Below are positions 1 to 8,251 of a stretch of 64,000 nt of DNA, in pieces. Origin of the DNA: Algibacter pacificus. GTDB taxonomy: Bacteria > Bacteroidota > Bacteroidia > Flavobacteriales > Flavobacteriaceae. The stretch covers positions 98,710 to 162,709 of the forward strand of contig NZ_ML701731.1 in assembly GCF_008033385.1 (NCBI RefSeq). Reading direction: 5' to 3'. The notes below the pieces were generated by a model. That model searched no databases and was not told the DNA's origin. It saw only the letters and a list, made by a program, of their open reading frames with translations. A program made the translations under genes and the position numbers. How positions within the stretch are numbered: position 1 is the stretch's first letter; every line of letters starts with the position of its first letter.

Positions 1-463
1 GGAATTTTACATTTGAGTTTTTTGGTTTCCAATCGTTGCCCGGAAATAAAATTTTAGAATTTTTAGGCTTCCAGTCATTACCAGGGAATTTAACTTTGGA
101 GTCTGTTGGTTTCCAATCGTTGCCAGGGAAAGCATAAACTTGGTCATTATCCGGTTTCCAGTCGTTACCCGGAAATAGTAAAATAAGATACTTGCCAGCT
201 TTTATTTTAATGTTATTTATGGTTACGTCTTTATTAAATTCTATTTCGGTGGAGCCGTTAATGCTTTGTTTCCATTGTTCTTTGTAGGTTTCCACGTCTT
301 TATCCGTAATCCGTTTTACTTTTGTTTTGTGTGTTAAATTAATTTTTAATTCAGTTTGTCCAACTTTATGAATAGTCGTTGTTGTTACGTCTAGTTGTTG
401 AGCTGCAATTTTCGTATTGATGCTTGCTAGTAAAAACGCAAAAAATAGAAGTCTAATTTTCAT
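1..463 (-). CDS. Secreted DUF2911-like protein with PGNDW repeats, partial
   Basis: The frame opens at an ATG at 463 and runs off the left edge, so the C-terminus is missing (154 codons visible). Residues 1-21 look like a signal peptide ending near AAQQ. Residues about 65-100 resemble DUF2911 of Bacteroidota: a Trp, then STEIEFNKDVTI and IKAGKYLILLFPG. The protein then enters tandem repeats of about 14 residues with the core FPGNDWKP; at least four copies are visible. DUF2911 proteins are exported and of unknown function. The repeat looks like multiplication of the short loop after the GKY strand, which I do not recall as normal for the family. Function is not assignable. Confidence 0.75.
   Translation of the reverse strand, partial: MKIRLLFFAFLLASINTKIAAQQLDVTTTTIHKVGQTELKINLTHKTKVKRITDKDVETYKEQWKQSINGSTEIEFNKDVTINNIKIKAGKYLILLFPGNDWKPDNDQVYAFPGNDWKPTDSKVKFPGNDWKPKNSKILFPGNDWKPKNSNVKF
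24..174 (-). repeat. In-frame 42-bp tandem repeats
   Basis: Four copies of a block beginning GGTTTCC/GGCTTCC on the plus strand start at 24, 66, 108 and 153, with spacings of 42, 42 and 45 bp. All spacings are multiples of three, so the reading frame of the minus-strand protein is kept. The array probably continues beyond the left edge. It encodes the FPGNDWKP repeats. Confidence 0.9.
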
Positions 464-621
464 ATAAAGAATTATTAAAAACAGGCTGCAAACAGAAATG
501 TTCTGTGTGTAATGTTTTGTTATTTAGTTTGTTATCAAATGTAGTGAAAAATAATTAATTTTTTTAAAACTGAAATAGGACTCTAGATTAGCTCGTTTAT
601 TCTTTGTGTTTTTTGTAAAAG

Positions 622-668
622 AAAACGAGCGTAATACCCTCGGTTTATTAAGGTACTACGCTCGTTTT
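622..668 (-). terminator. Hairpin terminator downstream of the rRNA methyltransferase
   Basis: A 17-bp inverted repeat (622-638 and 652-668, one mismatch, 13-nt loop) has outer ends AAAACGAGCGT and ACGCTCGTTTT. It lies 56 bp past the stop of the minus-strand gene and leads into a T-rich stretch on that strand. Confidence 0.75.
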
Positions 669-723
669 AAAAGCTTGTTTATGTATTTTCGAATTACTAC
701 TGAATTAGCAATTTGATTGTTGT

Positions 724-1938
724 TTACGCCTTGCGTTCTAGTAAAGCCATGTAAAACCCATCGAATCCAGATTTGTGTGCCATTACTTTTTTATCTTTTA
801 CTAAAGAGAAGTTTTCTCCGGCTTCCGATTTTAAAAATTTAGCAACCTGTTCTTGGTTTTCCGAAGGTAATACCGAACAAGTGGCATAAACCATTTGTCC
901 GCCTGCTTTTACCATTCTAGAATACTGTTGTATAATCTCTTGTTGGGTTTTCTTGATTTTATCGAGAAATTCTGGTTGCAATTTCCATTTGGCATCTGGG
1001 TTTCTTCTTAAAACACCTAAACCAGAACAAGGAGCATCAATTAATACACGGTCGGCTTTATCGTAAAGTTTTTTAATCACTTTAGTCGATTCTATCGCTC
1101 GGTTTTCAATATTATGAGCACCATTACGTTTAGCACGTCGTTTTAATTCGTTTAATTTATTACCATAAATATCCATGGCAATAATTTGTCCTTTATTTTC
1201 CATTAAAGACGCCAAGTGCAAGGTTTTTCCACCCGCGCCAGCACAAGCATCTACCACGCGCATACCTGGTTCTACATTTAAAAACTCGGCAACTAATTGC
1301 GAAGAGGCATCTTGTACTTCAAAATGTCCGTTTTTAAACATGTCTGTAGAAAATACATTGGCACGCTCTTTTAATTTAAGAGCACTTGGATGGTTTGATA
1401 AAAAATCGGTTTCAATATCTAAATCGAATAAGGCGGTTTGTAGCGCTTCCTTAGTTGTTTTTAGAGTATTTACACGTAAAATAACATCGGCTTGCTGGTT
1501 TAAAGCTTCAATTTCCTTGCTCCAAAGCTCTTTTCCAAGTTCTTTTACGCCAATTTCATCCATCCAATCCGGGATAGATTCTTTAAATTTTCTGTTTTTA
1601 GACAGTTCATCGTATCGGCCTTTAATACGGCGTAAAGGTGTGCCTTCAAAATATTTCCAATCGGGTAATTTTATACCTTTTAGTGTCGCCCAAACGGCAA
1701 ACATGCGCCATAGGTTATCACGATCAAAAGGTTCTTTTACTTCGGCAATTTCGGCGTATAAACGTTTCCAACGCACCATATCATAAGTGGTTTCAGCAAC
1801 AAAACCGCGGTCTCTCGCGCCCCAGCGTTTATCTCGTTTTAATAATTGTTGTATCACCTTATCGGCGTATTTGCCTTCGTTAAATATTAGGGTTAAACCA
1901 TCAATAACCGCAAAGCATAAATTTCTGTGTAATCGCAT
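724..1938 (-). CDS. RsmB/NOP-family rRNA cytosine-C5 methyltransferase
   Basis: The protein has 404 aa, a normal length for the family. The N-terminal part (about 1-130) is the NusB-like RNA-binding region. SAM motif I is DACAGAGGKT at 230-239. The two cysteines of m5C methyltransferases are present: C304 in DAPCSGLG and the catalytic-type C354 in YATCS. It should methylate cytosine in 16S rRNA using S-adenosylmethionine. It stands alone, divergent from the ECF sigma gene at 2096. A -7-like TAACTTTG lies on the minus strand at 2044-2037. The exact target cytosine cannot be told from sequence. Confidence 0.9.
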   Translation of the reverse strand: MRLHRNLCFAVIDGLTLIFNEGKYADKVIQQLLKRDKRWGARDRGFVAETTYDMVRWKRLYAEIAEVKEPFDRDNLWRMFAVWATLKGIKLPDWKYFEGTPLRRIKGRYDELSKNRKFKESIPDWMDEIGVKELGKELWSKEIEALNQQADVILRVNTLKTTKEALQTALFDLDIETDFLSNHPSALKLKERANVFSTDMFKNGHFEVQDASSQLVAEFLNVEPGMRVVDACAGAGGKTLHLASLMENKGQIIAMDIYGNKLNELKRRAKRNGAHNIENRAIESTKVIKKLYDKADRVLIDAPCSGLGVLRRNPDAKWKLQPEFLDKIKKTQQEIIQQYSRMVKAGGQMVYATCSVLPSENQEQVAKFLKSEAGENFSLVKDKKVMAHKSGFDGFYMALLERKA

Positions 1939-2095
1939 TTTTTTGTATTCTCGGTTTTCTGTTAGCGGAGGTTGGTAAACGGGGTTCGAATACCTTCTTC
2001 TATTAAAATCAAACCGTATTAATTTAATATAGTGTGCAAAGTTACGCTTTATTCATTAATAATTTTTCTTAATTTGCAGCGATTAATTAGCACTT

Positions 2096-2677
2096 TTGGA
2101 AGAACAAGACTTTATTAACGATTTAATAGCAGGAAAGTCATTTGCTTATGGCAAGCTTATAGACCTTTTTCAGCAAAAAGTGTTTGCAACTTGCATTTCG
2201 TTTGTGCCAAATAAAGAGGATGCGGAAGATATTGCGCAGGATGTGTTTGTTGAGGTTTTTAATTCGATTAAAAAATTTAAAGGAAATTCTAAGTTGTCTA
2301 CATGGATTTACCGGATTACCACAAATAAATGTTTAGAGTTTATTAGGAAGAAAAATACTAAAAAACGATTTGCATTTTTGCAGTCTATTATGGGAAATGA
2401 TATTCCTGTGGACAAAACCAAGTATTTTACCGAAATGAATCATCCCGGGGTTTTGTTAGAAAATAAAGAAAAAAGTGAAACGCTTTTTAAGGCTATTAAT
2501 CAGTTACCCGATGCGCAACGTGTAGTGTTTACATTGAGTAAAGTGGATGGAATGAGTTATCAAGAAATTTGCGAGGTTACCGAGAAAAGTTTATCGTCGG
2601 TAGAGTCTCTCATGTTTCGAGCTAAGAAAAATTTACAAGATATTTTAGGTGATTTTTATAAAAACGATTTAAAATAA
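2096..2677 (+). CDS. ECF RNA polymerase sigma factor (first cassette)
   Basis: The protein has 193 aa. Region 2 contains EDAEDIAQDVFVEVF and the aromatic segment FKGNSKLSTWIYRITTN. Region 4 is near 135-185, with LPDAQRVVFTLSKVDGMSYQEI and the helix-turn-helix. The start is TTG: no in-frame ATG lies before region 2, and starting at TTG leaves the fold intact. The gene is followed after 17 bp by the first of four near-identical promoters (2695, 3677, 4332, 8182), so it is the natural candidate to recognise them. The next gene encodes a single-pass membrane protein that may be its anti-sigma factor. No copy of the motif precedes this gene itself. Confidence 0.92.
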   Translation: MEEQDFINDLIAGKSFAYGKLIDLFQQKVFATCISFVPNKEDAEDIAQDVFVEVFNSIKKFKGNSKLSTWIYRITTNKCLEFIRKKNTKKRFAFLQSIMGNDIPVDKTKYFTEMNHPGVLLENKEKSETLFKAINQLPDAQRVVFTLSKVDGMSYQEICEVTEKSLSSVESLMFRAKKNLQDILGDFYKNDLK

Positions 2678-2694
2678 AAAAGCGGAAGTAACGC

Positions 2695-2719
2695 AAGTTT
2701 TTAAAACTTATTGCATCTA
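2695..2719 (+). promoter_or_regulatory. ECF-type promoter, copy 1
   Basis: AAGTTT at 2695-2700 and CATCTA at 2714-2719 are 13 nt apart, preceded by ACGC. The gene starts at 2740, so the leader is short. The same two boxes with the same 13-nt gap occur at 3677, 4332 and 8182. Confidence 0.85.
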
Positions 2720-2739
2720 AATTATTAAACACAGTAAAA

Positions 2740-3060
2740 ATGGAAAATAATAAAGACATACAAAACAAGATTGATAGCGCTTTAAGTGCTATGGATGCTA
2801 TTGAAAACGTTAATGTGTCTCCTTTTTTTAAGGATAAAGCCATGCAGCGTTTGTTTGCTGAAAAAGAAGAAAAAATAACCGTTTGGAATTGGTTTACTCC
2901 AAAATTGCAATTGGCTACATTGGTTTGCGTTGTGGTTTTAAATGTATTTGCATTTACGCAGTTAAAGGCGTCTAATAATTCGAGTTATAATGAAAACATT
3001 GAGCAGTTTGCCGAAACTTATGGGTTGTCAACAAGTTTAGAAACATCATTTTTAAATTAA
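2740..3060 (+). CDS. Small single-pass membrane protein, putative anti-sigma factor
   Basis: The protein has 106 aa. Residues 1-45 are soluble and helical, a hydrophobic span lies near 55-75 (LQLATLVCVVVLNVFAFTQL), and a short acidic tail follows. No zinc-binding HxxxCxxC motif is visible, so it is not a classic ZAS anti-sigma factor. The position right after an ECF sigma gene, the single membrane span and the cytoplasmic N-terminus make an anti-sigma role likely by analogy; this is inference. It sits under ECF promoter copy 1 and is followed 5 bp later by the Spy-like gene, so the two are cotranscribed. Confidence 0.8.
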   Translation: MENNKDIQNKIDSALSAMDAIENVNVSPFFKDKAMQRLFAEKEEKITVWNWFTPKLQLATLVCVVVLNVFAFTQLKASNNSSYNENIEQFAETYGLSTSLETSFLN

Positions 3061-3065
3061 ATCAG

Positions 3066-3608
3066 ATGAAAAAAAATATACCTTTATATATATTACTGTT
3101 ATTTTTAATTGTAGTCAATGCTTTTTTCTTATTTAATTATTTAGGAAGACCCAATTTTGAAAAAGATAATCCATCTAGAGATCCGGCAAGTTTTTTAACA
3201 GAGCAGTTGGAATTTAGCGAATCGCAGATTAAAGAAGTCGAAGTTATTAATAAAAAACAACATCAAAATATGATGACGATAAACCATGATGTTCGTCGTT
3301 TAAAAGATGAGTTGTTTAGTAAATTATCCAGTGAAACAATTAATGAGCAAGTTGTAGATTCTATAACGACTTTAATAGGATTGAAACAAAAGGAAATGGA
3401 TAAAATGGCTTTTTATCATTTTCGATCTATTCAAGAAATTTGTAATGACACTCAGAAAGAAAAATTTAAAACAATAATGAATGATGCCCTTCAAAGAGGT
3501 TCTCATAATAGAGAGCGGTTGCCAAATAAAGAAGGTGAAGAAAGAAAAGGGCCTCCGAGAGGAGGGATGGGAGGAGATCGTCAAGGTCCGCCACCGCCAA
3601 GGCCTTAA
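3066..3608 (+). CDS. Spy/CpxP-like periplasmic heavy-metal sensor-type protein
   Basis: The protein has 180 aa with one N-terminal hydrophobic anchor (residues 5-25). The helical body follows the LTXXQ pattern: FLTEQLEFSESQIKEVE near 42-60 and a second helix around KQKEMDKMAFYHFRSIQEICNDTQKEKF. This is the fold of Spy, CpxP and ZraP, periplasmic chaperones or metal-responsive modulators. The C-terminus is a disordered Gly/Pro/Arg tail ending GPPPPRP. As part of the sigma and membrane-protein operon it may be the envelope-side input. The ligand cannot be inferred. Confidence 0.8.
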   Translation: MKKNIPLYILLLFLIVVNAFFLFNYLGRPNFEKDNPSRDPASFLTEQLEFSESQIKEVEVINKKQHQNMMTINHDVRRLKDELFSKLSSETINEQVVDSITTLIGLKQKEMDKMAFYHFRSIQEICNDTQKEKFKTIMNDALQRGSHNRERLPNKEGEERKGPPRGGMGGDRQGPPPPRP

Positions 3609-3618
3609 ATAATCTAAG

Positions 3619-3650
3619 AGACTCTAATTAATTTTAGGGTCTTTTTTTTT
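3619..3650 (+). terminator. Rho-independent terminator
   Basis: A 9-bp stem, AGACTCTAA (3619-3627) with TTAGGGTCT (3634-3642, one mismatch), is followed by a run of eight or nine T. It closes the first regulon unit. Confidence 0.8.
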
Positions 3651-3676
3651 GTGATTATATTAACACGTGGAAGCAC

Positions 3677-3701
3677 AAGTTTACTAGAAAGATCCCATCT
3701 A
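3677..3701 (+). promoter_or_regulatory. ECF-type promoter, copy 2
   Basis: AAGTTT at 3677-3682 and CATCTA at 3696-3701 have the same 13-nt gap as the other copies, and the upstream bases are AAGCAC. The EF-hand gene starts at 3734. Confidence 0.85.
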
Positions 3702-3733
3702 AACTTACATAAACAATAAAATAATATATTAAG

Positions 3734-4222
3734 ATGAAGAATAAAACAATTAAAGTAGGAGTCTTAGTTTTTGGATTAACATTATTAACTACTGTGCAAG
3801 GATTTTCTCAATCAGAAAAAAGAGAACAGAAACAGCAACCACCAGCCTTTAGTGAGTTGTTAAAAAAGTTGGATGCTAATGAAGATGGAAAACTTTCGGA
3901 GCGTGAGGTAGATGGTCCTTTAAAAGAACACTTTGCAGAAGTAGATGCTAATAAAGATGGATTTATAAGTGAAGATGAAATGAAACCAAAAGGGAAAACA
4001 GAAACTTCAGAGAGGAAAGGAAAAGGAAAAGGAAAAGGCATGCCAACTTATGCCGAGTTATTAGAGAAGATGGATGAGAATAAGGATGGTAAACTTGCAG
4101 AAAGTGAAGTTAAAGGACCTTTGAAAAATGATTTCGCTAAAGTTGATACAGATAAAGATGGATTTATATCGGCGGCTGAATTGGAAAATGCGCCTAAGCC
4201 AGAACGTCAACAAAGAAGATAG
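3734..4222 (+). CDS. Exported EF-hand calcium-binding protein
   Basis: The protein has 162 aa with a signal peptide (about 1-25, ending VQGFSQS). Four EF-hand loops have the DxNxDGxhSxxEh pattern: DANEDGKLSEREV, DANKDGFISEDEM, DENKDGKLAESEV and DTDKDGFISAAEL. They form two pairs joined by a Lys/Gly-rich linker (KGKGKGKG). It should bind Ca2+ outside the cytoplasm. It is alone between a terminator and a terminator, with its own copy of the ECF promoter, so it belongs to the sigma regulon. The calcium-binding residues look intact. Its partner is unknown. Confidence 0.9.
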   Translation: MKNKTIKVGVLVFGLTLLTTVQGFSQSEKREQKQQPPAFSELLKKLDANEDGKLSEREVDGPLKEHFAEVDANKDGFISEDEMKPKGKTETSERKGKGKGKGMPTYAELLEKMDENKDGKLAESEVKGPLKNDFAKVDTDKDGFISAAELENAPKPERQQRR

Positions 4223-4270
4223 ATTATTAATGTGTTTATAGATTAGATTAGATTTAATATTGTGGTTGTT

Positions 4271-4299
4271 AAAAGACTCAAAATTTTGAGTCTTTTTTT
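4271..4299 (+). terminator. Rho-independent terminator
   Basis: A perfect palindrome, AAAAGACTCAAAA followed by TTTTGAGTCTTTT, is followed by further T. It separates the EF-hand unit from the next ECF promoter. Confidence 0.85.
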
Positions 4300-4331
4300 G
4301 TGTTAAGATTTTTTTAACATAAAATGAGCGC

Positions 4332-4356
4332 AAGTTTTAAAAAGGATAGGCATCTA
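4332..4356 (+). promoter_or_regulatory. ECF-type promoter, copy 3
   Basis: AAGTTT at 4332-4337 and CATCTA at 4351-4356 are separated by 13 nt. The upstream AGCGC is identical to that of copy 4. It drives the four-gene VTC to CotH unit. Confidence 0.87.
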
Positions 4357-4410
4357 AACTTTCATGTAACAATTTAGTAACACTCTGTTAATATTAAATA
4401 AATTGATCAT

Positions 4411-5160
4411 ATGCCGCAAAACATCAAAAAAATAATGAGTAGGTTTTCTTCTATTTCGTTGGAAGAAATGAACAGTGTCGCCTTAATGAAACGTACCGAT
4501 ACCAAGTTTGTAATAAACAAATCTCAGCTGTTTGCTGTTTTAAACGAAATTTCAGATCAATACAAAGTATTAGAAATTAACGCCGATAGAATTATGAGTT
4601 ATTCATCGTTGTATTTCGATACAGTAGATAATAAGTTTTATAACGACCATCATAATGGTAAAAATAATAGAACTAAAATTAGACAACGCAAATATGTGGA
4701 ATCTAACCTTTGTTTTTTAGAAATAAAACAAAAAAATGGTAAAGGTGAAACCAATAAAACGCGGATTCCAGTTCAAGATTTTGAATTGAATTTATCTAAA
4801 TCTTCAGAAGCGTTTATTGCCGAAACGACACACCAGGATTTTAATTTAGAGCCTAGTCTTTGGAATGGTTTTAACCGAATTACGTTAGTGAATTTAAAAA
4901 GTAAAGAACGGGTTACAATAGATTTAAATCTGTCTTTTAAAATAAATGAAACAGAAAAAAACTATCATAATTTAGTTGTTGTGGAAGTTAAGCAAGAGCG
5001 TTTTAATAGAAATTCTGCTATAGTAAAAGCTCTAAAATCCTTACGCCAACACCCTTATAATATTAGTAAATATTGTATTGGAATGGTGAGTCTTTATAAC
5101 GATTTAAAGTATAACATATTTAAAAAGAAATTAATTAAAATCAATAATATATCAGCATAA
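4411..5160 (+). CDS. VTC (polyphosphate polymerase) domain protein
   Basis: The protein has 249 aa and is cytoplasmic, with no signal peptide. It carries the signatures of the VTC/CYTH tunnel fold: KRTDTKFV near residue 27, TKIRQRKY near 88, FLEIKQKNGKGETNKTRI near 103, RVTIDLNL, VVVEVKQ and a C-terminal SKYCIGM. In eukaryotic Vtc4 this domain makes inorganic polyphosphate from ATP. Bacterial homologues next to DUF4956 and CotH are usually named polyphosphate polymerase domain proteins, but I know of no settled activity. The next gene begins 3 bp after the stop, so translation is probably coupled. Confidence 0.88.
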   Translation: MPQNIKKIMSRFSSISLEEMNSVALMKRTDTKFVINKSQLFAVLNEISDQYKVLEINADRIMSYSSLYFDTVDNKFYNDHHNGKNNRTKIRQRKYVESNLCFLEIKQKNGKGETNKTRIPVQDFELNLSKSSEAFIAETTHQDFNLEPSLWNGFNRITLVNLKSKERVTIDLNLSFKINETEKNYHNLVVVEVKQERFNRNSAIVKALKSLRQHPYNISKYCIGMVSLYNDLKYNIFKKKLIKINNISA

Positions 5161-5162
5161 TT

Positions 5163-5765
5163 ATGGAGTTTTTAGAGATACCAATATTCGACGATGATTT
5201 TTTTAAAATGGCATTTCGCTTTCTAATAAATTTAGGGTTTCTTACCCTGATTATTAGATATCTGTATTACACGTCCTCTAAACGCAAGGATTATTTGTTT
5301 ACCTTTTATATGATAAGTTTTATTGTGTTCTTTTTGTGTTTTACGCTTAAAAAATACGAATTGGATATCGGTATGGCATTAGGTCTTTTTGCCATATTTG
5401 GTATAATTCGGTATAGAACCGATGCTATTGCTATAAAGGAAATGACCTACTTATTTGTGGTTATTGGGGTGTCTGTAATGAACTCGTTGGCAAATAAAAA
5501 AATGAGTTATGCCGAAATTCTTTTAGCCAATACCGTTATTGTTATTTCAATAGGTATTATAGAGAAATTTTGGCACTTAAAACATGAAGTCACAAAAGAG
5601 GTCGTGTATGAAAATATTGAAAATATTAAACCTGAAAATCACGCTTTGCTTAAGGCTGATTTAGAAAACAGAACAGGGTTAGCTATAAACGAAATATCTG
5701 TTGGCGATGTCGATTTTTTGAGAGATACCGCGGTTTTAACCATATCCTATTATAACCGAAAGTAG
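5163..5765 (+). CDS. DUF4956 membrane protein
   Basis: The protein has 200 aa with about four membrane spans in the first 120 residues, including FGIIRYRTDAIAIKEMTYLFVVIG. A soluble C-terminal region (about 130-200) follows. The GxxRyRtdaI segment is the family hallmark. DUF4956 genes commonly sit beside VTC-domain genes, which suggests a membrane partner of the VTC enzyme; that role is inference. Spacing is tight on both sides (3 bp upstream, 23 bp downstream). Confidence 0.88.
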   Translation: MEFLEIPIFDDDFFKMAFRFLINLGFLTLIIRYLYYTSSKRKDYLFTFYMISFIVFFLCFTLKKYELDIGMALGLFAIFGIIRYRTDAIAIKEMTYLFVVIGVSVMNSLANKKMSYAEILLANTVIVISIGIIEKFWHLKHEVTKEVVYENIENIKPENHALLKADLENRTGLAINEISVGDVDFLRDTAVLTISYYNRK

Positions 5766-5787
5766 AATTTTTATAAAACTAATAAGT

Positions 5788-6510
5788 ATGAAATTATTTA
5801 AAAAAAGGCGATCGTTATTTGTATTAATTCTACTGTTAAGTGTGCTTTGTGTCAATATAAATTATGGGCAAACAGATGACACTAGCGACTGGGCGTCGTG
5901 GAATACCATTGGGTTTAAATATAAATTAAATAAAAAATGGAGCTTCGCTTTAGAGGAGCAGCTTCGGTTTAAAGAAGATATTTCTGTAATTGATGAATAT
6001 TTCACCCAATTGGAAGCAGAATATGAGTTTTTTAAAAATTTTAGTTTAGGAGCTGGACTTCGATATATAAGAGAAAATGATAATCAAGGGAATGTTCAAG
6101 GTTATGAAAATCATTTCAGATTTAATTTCGACCTCTCTTATAAACATAAAATAGATCGATTTACTTTGGGGTATAGATTGCGCTATCAGAATAAGAATGA
6201 ATTAGGTGTATCTTCCAATGACGGTGATTATGCAAATCAAAATATACGTTTAAAGACGTCTCTTAAATACAATATTAAAAAATGGCCGTTAGATCCTAAG
6301 TTTTCAGCAGAATTATTTAATCATTTTGAAAAAGAAGATGATAACGGCTTTAGTAAATATAGATTGACTTTTGGTACAGATTACGATATAAAGAATTTTG
6401 GCAAAATCGGACTTTTTTATCGCATGGAAAAAGAACTAAATGTAGATATCCCCGAAACTACCAATATTATCGGGCTAAAATACACGTACACCCTTAAAAA
6501 TAAAAAATAA
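5788..6510 (+). CDS. DUF2490 outer-membrane barrel protein
   Basis: The protein has 240 aa with a signal peptide (about 1-28). It then shows alternating amphipathic strands typical of the DUF2490 barrel: TDDTSDWASWNTIGFKYKL at the N-terminus, repeated aromatic strand ends, and YRMEKELN and LKYTYTLKNKK at the end. It is probably an outer-membrane protein. It is cotranscribed with VTC, DUF4956 and CotH, so it may give this module a path to the surface; that is inference. Confidence 0.82.
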   Translation: MKLFKKRRSLFVLILLLSVLCVNINYGQTDDTSDWASWNTIGFKYKLNKKWSFALEEQLRFKEDISVIDEYFTQLEAEYEFFKNFSLGAGLRYIRENDNQGNVQGYENHFRFNFDLSYKHKIDRFTLGYRLRYQNKNELGVSSNDGDYANQNIRLKTSLKYNIKKWPLDPKFSAELFNHFEKEDDNGFSKYRLTFGTDYDIKNFGKIGLFYRMEKELNVDIPETTNIIGLKYTYTLKNKK

Positions 6511-6605
6511 ATTAGGTAACATCTAAGGGTAGGTGTTTATAATAGAGGTAGACAAGTATTATCGGGCTAATCATCTTAATAATAAATTAATTAAAATAAA
6601 TAATA

Positions 6606-8099
6606 ATGAAAAAAATAAAAAGTAAAATAGTAATTAATGCCTCTGTTGTTTTGGCGTTTATCGTTTTTAATGCCTGTTCTAATGGAGGTGCTAGTATAGA
6701 TGTCGTTGAAGATGATAATGAAGAGGTGGTTGTGGATATTGATGATACCGATTTTGAACCAACCGATTGGACGGATGAAACACATAGTAAAGATGTCGAT
6801 CCAAATTTTGACAAGGTGTTTGAAGATGGTACCGTAAAACGACTCGATTTGGTAATTACAGAAGAGCGTTGGCAAAACATGCTAGATGATATGACAAATT
6901 TGTATGGCAGTTTTGGAGGGGTTTCCGGAGGTCCTAATGTTGGAGGTCCTAATGTTGGAGGTCCTGGTCCTGGTGGTCCTGGTGGCGGACAAGTAGGCGG
7001 GCTTTCTGATGTTGATGATAATCCTGTTTTTGTGCCAGGGGAAGTCTTCTTTCAAGGTAAAGAATGGTATCGCGTGGGGATTCGTTTTAAAGGAAATTCT
7101 AGTTTGCAAAGTGCTTGGCAAGCAGGGATTTTAAAATTATCATTTAAATTAGATTTCGATGAATTTGAAGATGATTATCCACAAATAAAAAATCAACGTT
7201 TTTACGGTTTTAAAAAACTCAGTCTTAAAAATAATTATAATGACAGTTCGATGATGCGTGAAAAAGTGGCGGCTGATGTCTTTAAAAATTTCGGTTTAGC
7301 AGTTTCCAACACGGCATTTTATACGGTTTATGTAGATCATGGCGATGGTCCAGAGTATTTTGGAGTGTATACTTTGGTTGAAGAAGTTGATGATACCGTT
7401 ATCGATACCCAATTTGATGATAATGATGGTAATTTATATAAACCAGATGGTGATGCAGCAAGTTTTGCAAGTGGTACTTACGACGAAGATGAGTATGTAA
7501 AGAAAACGAATGAAGATGATGGCGATTTCTCGGATGTTGCTAGTTTATTAGATATTTTGCATGATAGTTCTCGAACTTCAGATCCTGCAGCATGGCGTGC
7601 AAGTTTAGAAACCGTATTTGATACCGACGTGTTTTTAAAATATTTAGCGGTAAACACGGTAATCCAAAATTGGGATACTTATGGCATAATGACCCATAAT
7701 TATTTCTTATATAATAATCCTGATACCTCTAAATTAACTTGGATTCCTTGGGATAATAATGAAGCGCTTCAAACCGGAAATCAAGGTGGGTCTTTAGAAT
7801 TAGATTTTTCAGATTTAAGAGCATCTTCATGGCCAATAATTGATTACTTGTATAACGATGAAACCTATAAAGCAAAATACGATACTTATGTTCAGGAAGT
7901 TATAGATGGTTCTTTTAATACTGCTACTATGCAAGCATTGTACGATTCGTATGCTACGTTGTTAGAAGCGTATGCAACGTCTGAAGTTGATGGGTATACC
8001 TTTTTAAGTTCTAGTTCAAGTTTTCAAATTGCAGTAAGTCAATTAAAAAGCCATGTGTCTAGTAGAGCGTCGGCAGTAAATAGTTACTTAAATAATTAG
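6606..8099 (+). CDS. CotH-kinase family lipoprotein
   Basis: The protein has 497 aa and starts with a lipoprotein signal peptide (lipobox FNAC, about Cys 24). An acidic linker and a Gly/Pro repeat stretch (GGPNV units near 108-125, from 15-bp DNA repeats) follow. The CotH kinase core includes GIRFKGNSS, KLSLKNNYNDSSMMREK and FGVYTLVEEVD. The motif region NWDTYG, HNYFLY and WIPWDNNEAL carries the family's Asp residues. CotH proteins are atypical protein kinases first known from spore coats. Here the enzyme is outside the cytoplasm and linked to a VTC protein, so its phosphate donor is an open question. It is the last gene of the unit. Confidence 0.9.
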   Translation: MKKIKSKIVINASVVLAFIVFNACSNGGASIDVVEDDNEEVVVDIDDTDFEPTDWTDETHSKDVDPNFDKVFEDGTVKRLDLVITEERWQNMLDDMTNLYGSFGGVSGGPNVGGPNVGGPGPGGPGGGQVGGLSDVDDNPVFVPGEVFFQGKEWYRVGIRFKGNSSLQSAWQAGILKLSFKLDFDEFEDDYPQIKNQRFYGFKKLSLKNNYNDSSMMREKVAADVFKNFGLAVSNTAFYTVYVDHGDGPEYFGVYTLVEEVDDTVIDTQFDDNDGNLYKPDGDAASFASGTYDEDEYVKKTNEDDGDFSDVASLLDILHDSSRTSDPAAWRASLETVFDTDVFLKYLAVNTVIQNWDTYGIMTHNYFLYNNPDTSKLTWIPWDNNEALQTGNQGGSLELDFSDLRASSWPIIDYLYNDETYKAKYDTYVQEVIDGSFNTATMQALYDSYATLLEAYATSEVDGYTFLSSSSSFQIAVSQLKSHVSSRASAVNSYLNN

Positions 8100-8114
8100 A
8101 TTTTTTTTTTTTTG

Positions 8115-8152
8115 AAACACCCTAAAGCGATTTGTTTTAGGGTGTTTTTTTG
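8115..8152 (+). terminator. Rho-independent terminator
   Basis: A 12-bp stem, AAACACCCTAAA (8115-8126) with TTTAGGGTGTTT (8136-8147), is followed by T residues. An additional T13 run sits just before it (8101-8113). Confidence 0.88.
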
Positions 8153-8181
8153 TTTTCTAATTTAATAAATAAAAACAGCGC

Positions 8182-8206
8182 AAGTTTTAGGTAGGAATAG
8201 CATCTA
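8182..8206 (+). promoter_or_regulatory. ECF-type promoter, copy 4
   Basis: AAGTTT at 8182-8187 and CATCTA at 8201-8206 have the 13-nt gap. Upstream AGCGC and downstream AA match copy 3. The YHYH gene starts at 8252. Confidence 0.87.
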
Positions 8207-8251
8207 AAAAAACATAATCAATTATAGTGTAACCTAAAATAAAACGTTAAA

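Noticed and set aside
1175..1786. 203-codon plus-strand frame inside the rRNA methyltransferase gene
   Set aside because: It is antisense to a clearly conserved enzyme and has no recognisable domain.
6520..6535. CATCTAA upstream of the CotH gene as a fifth ECF promoter
   Set aside because: No AAGTTT box 19 nt upstream (the position reads TAAAAA), and the gene is covered by promoter copy 3.
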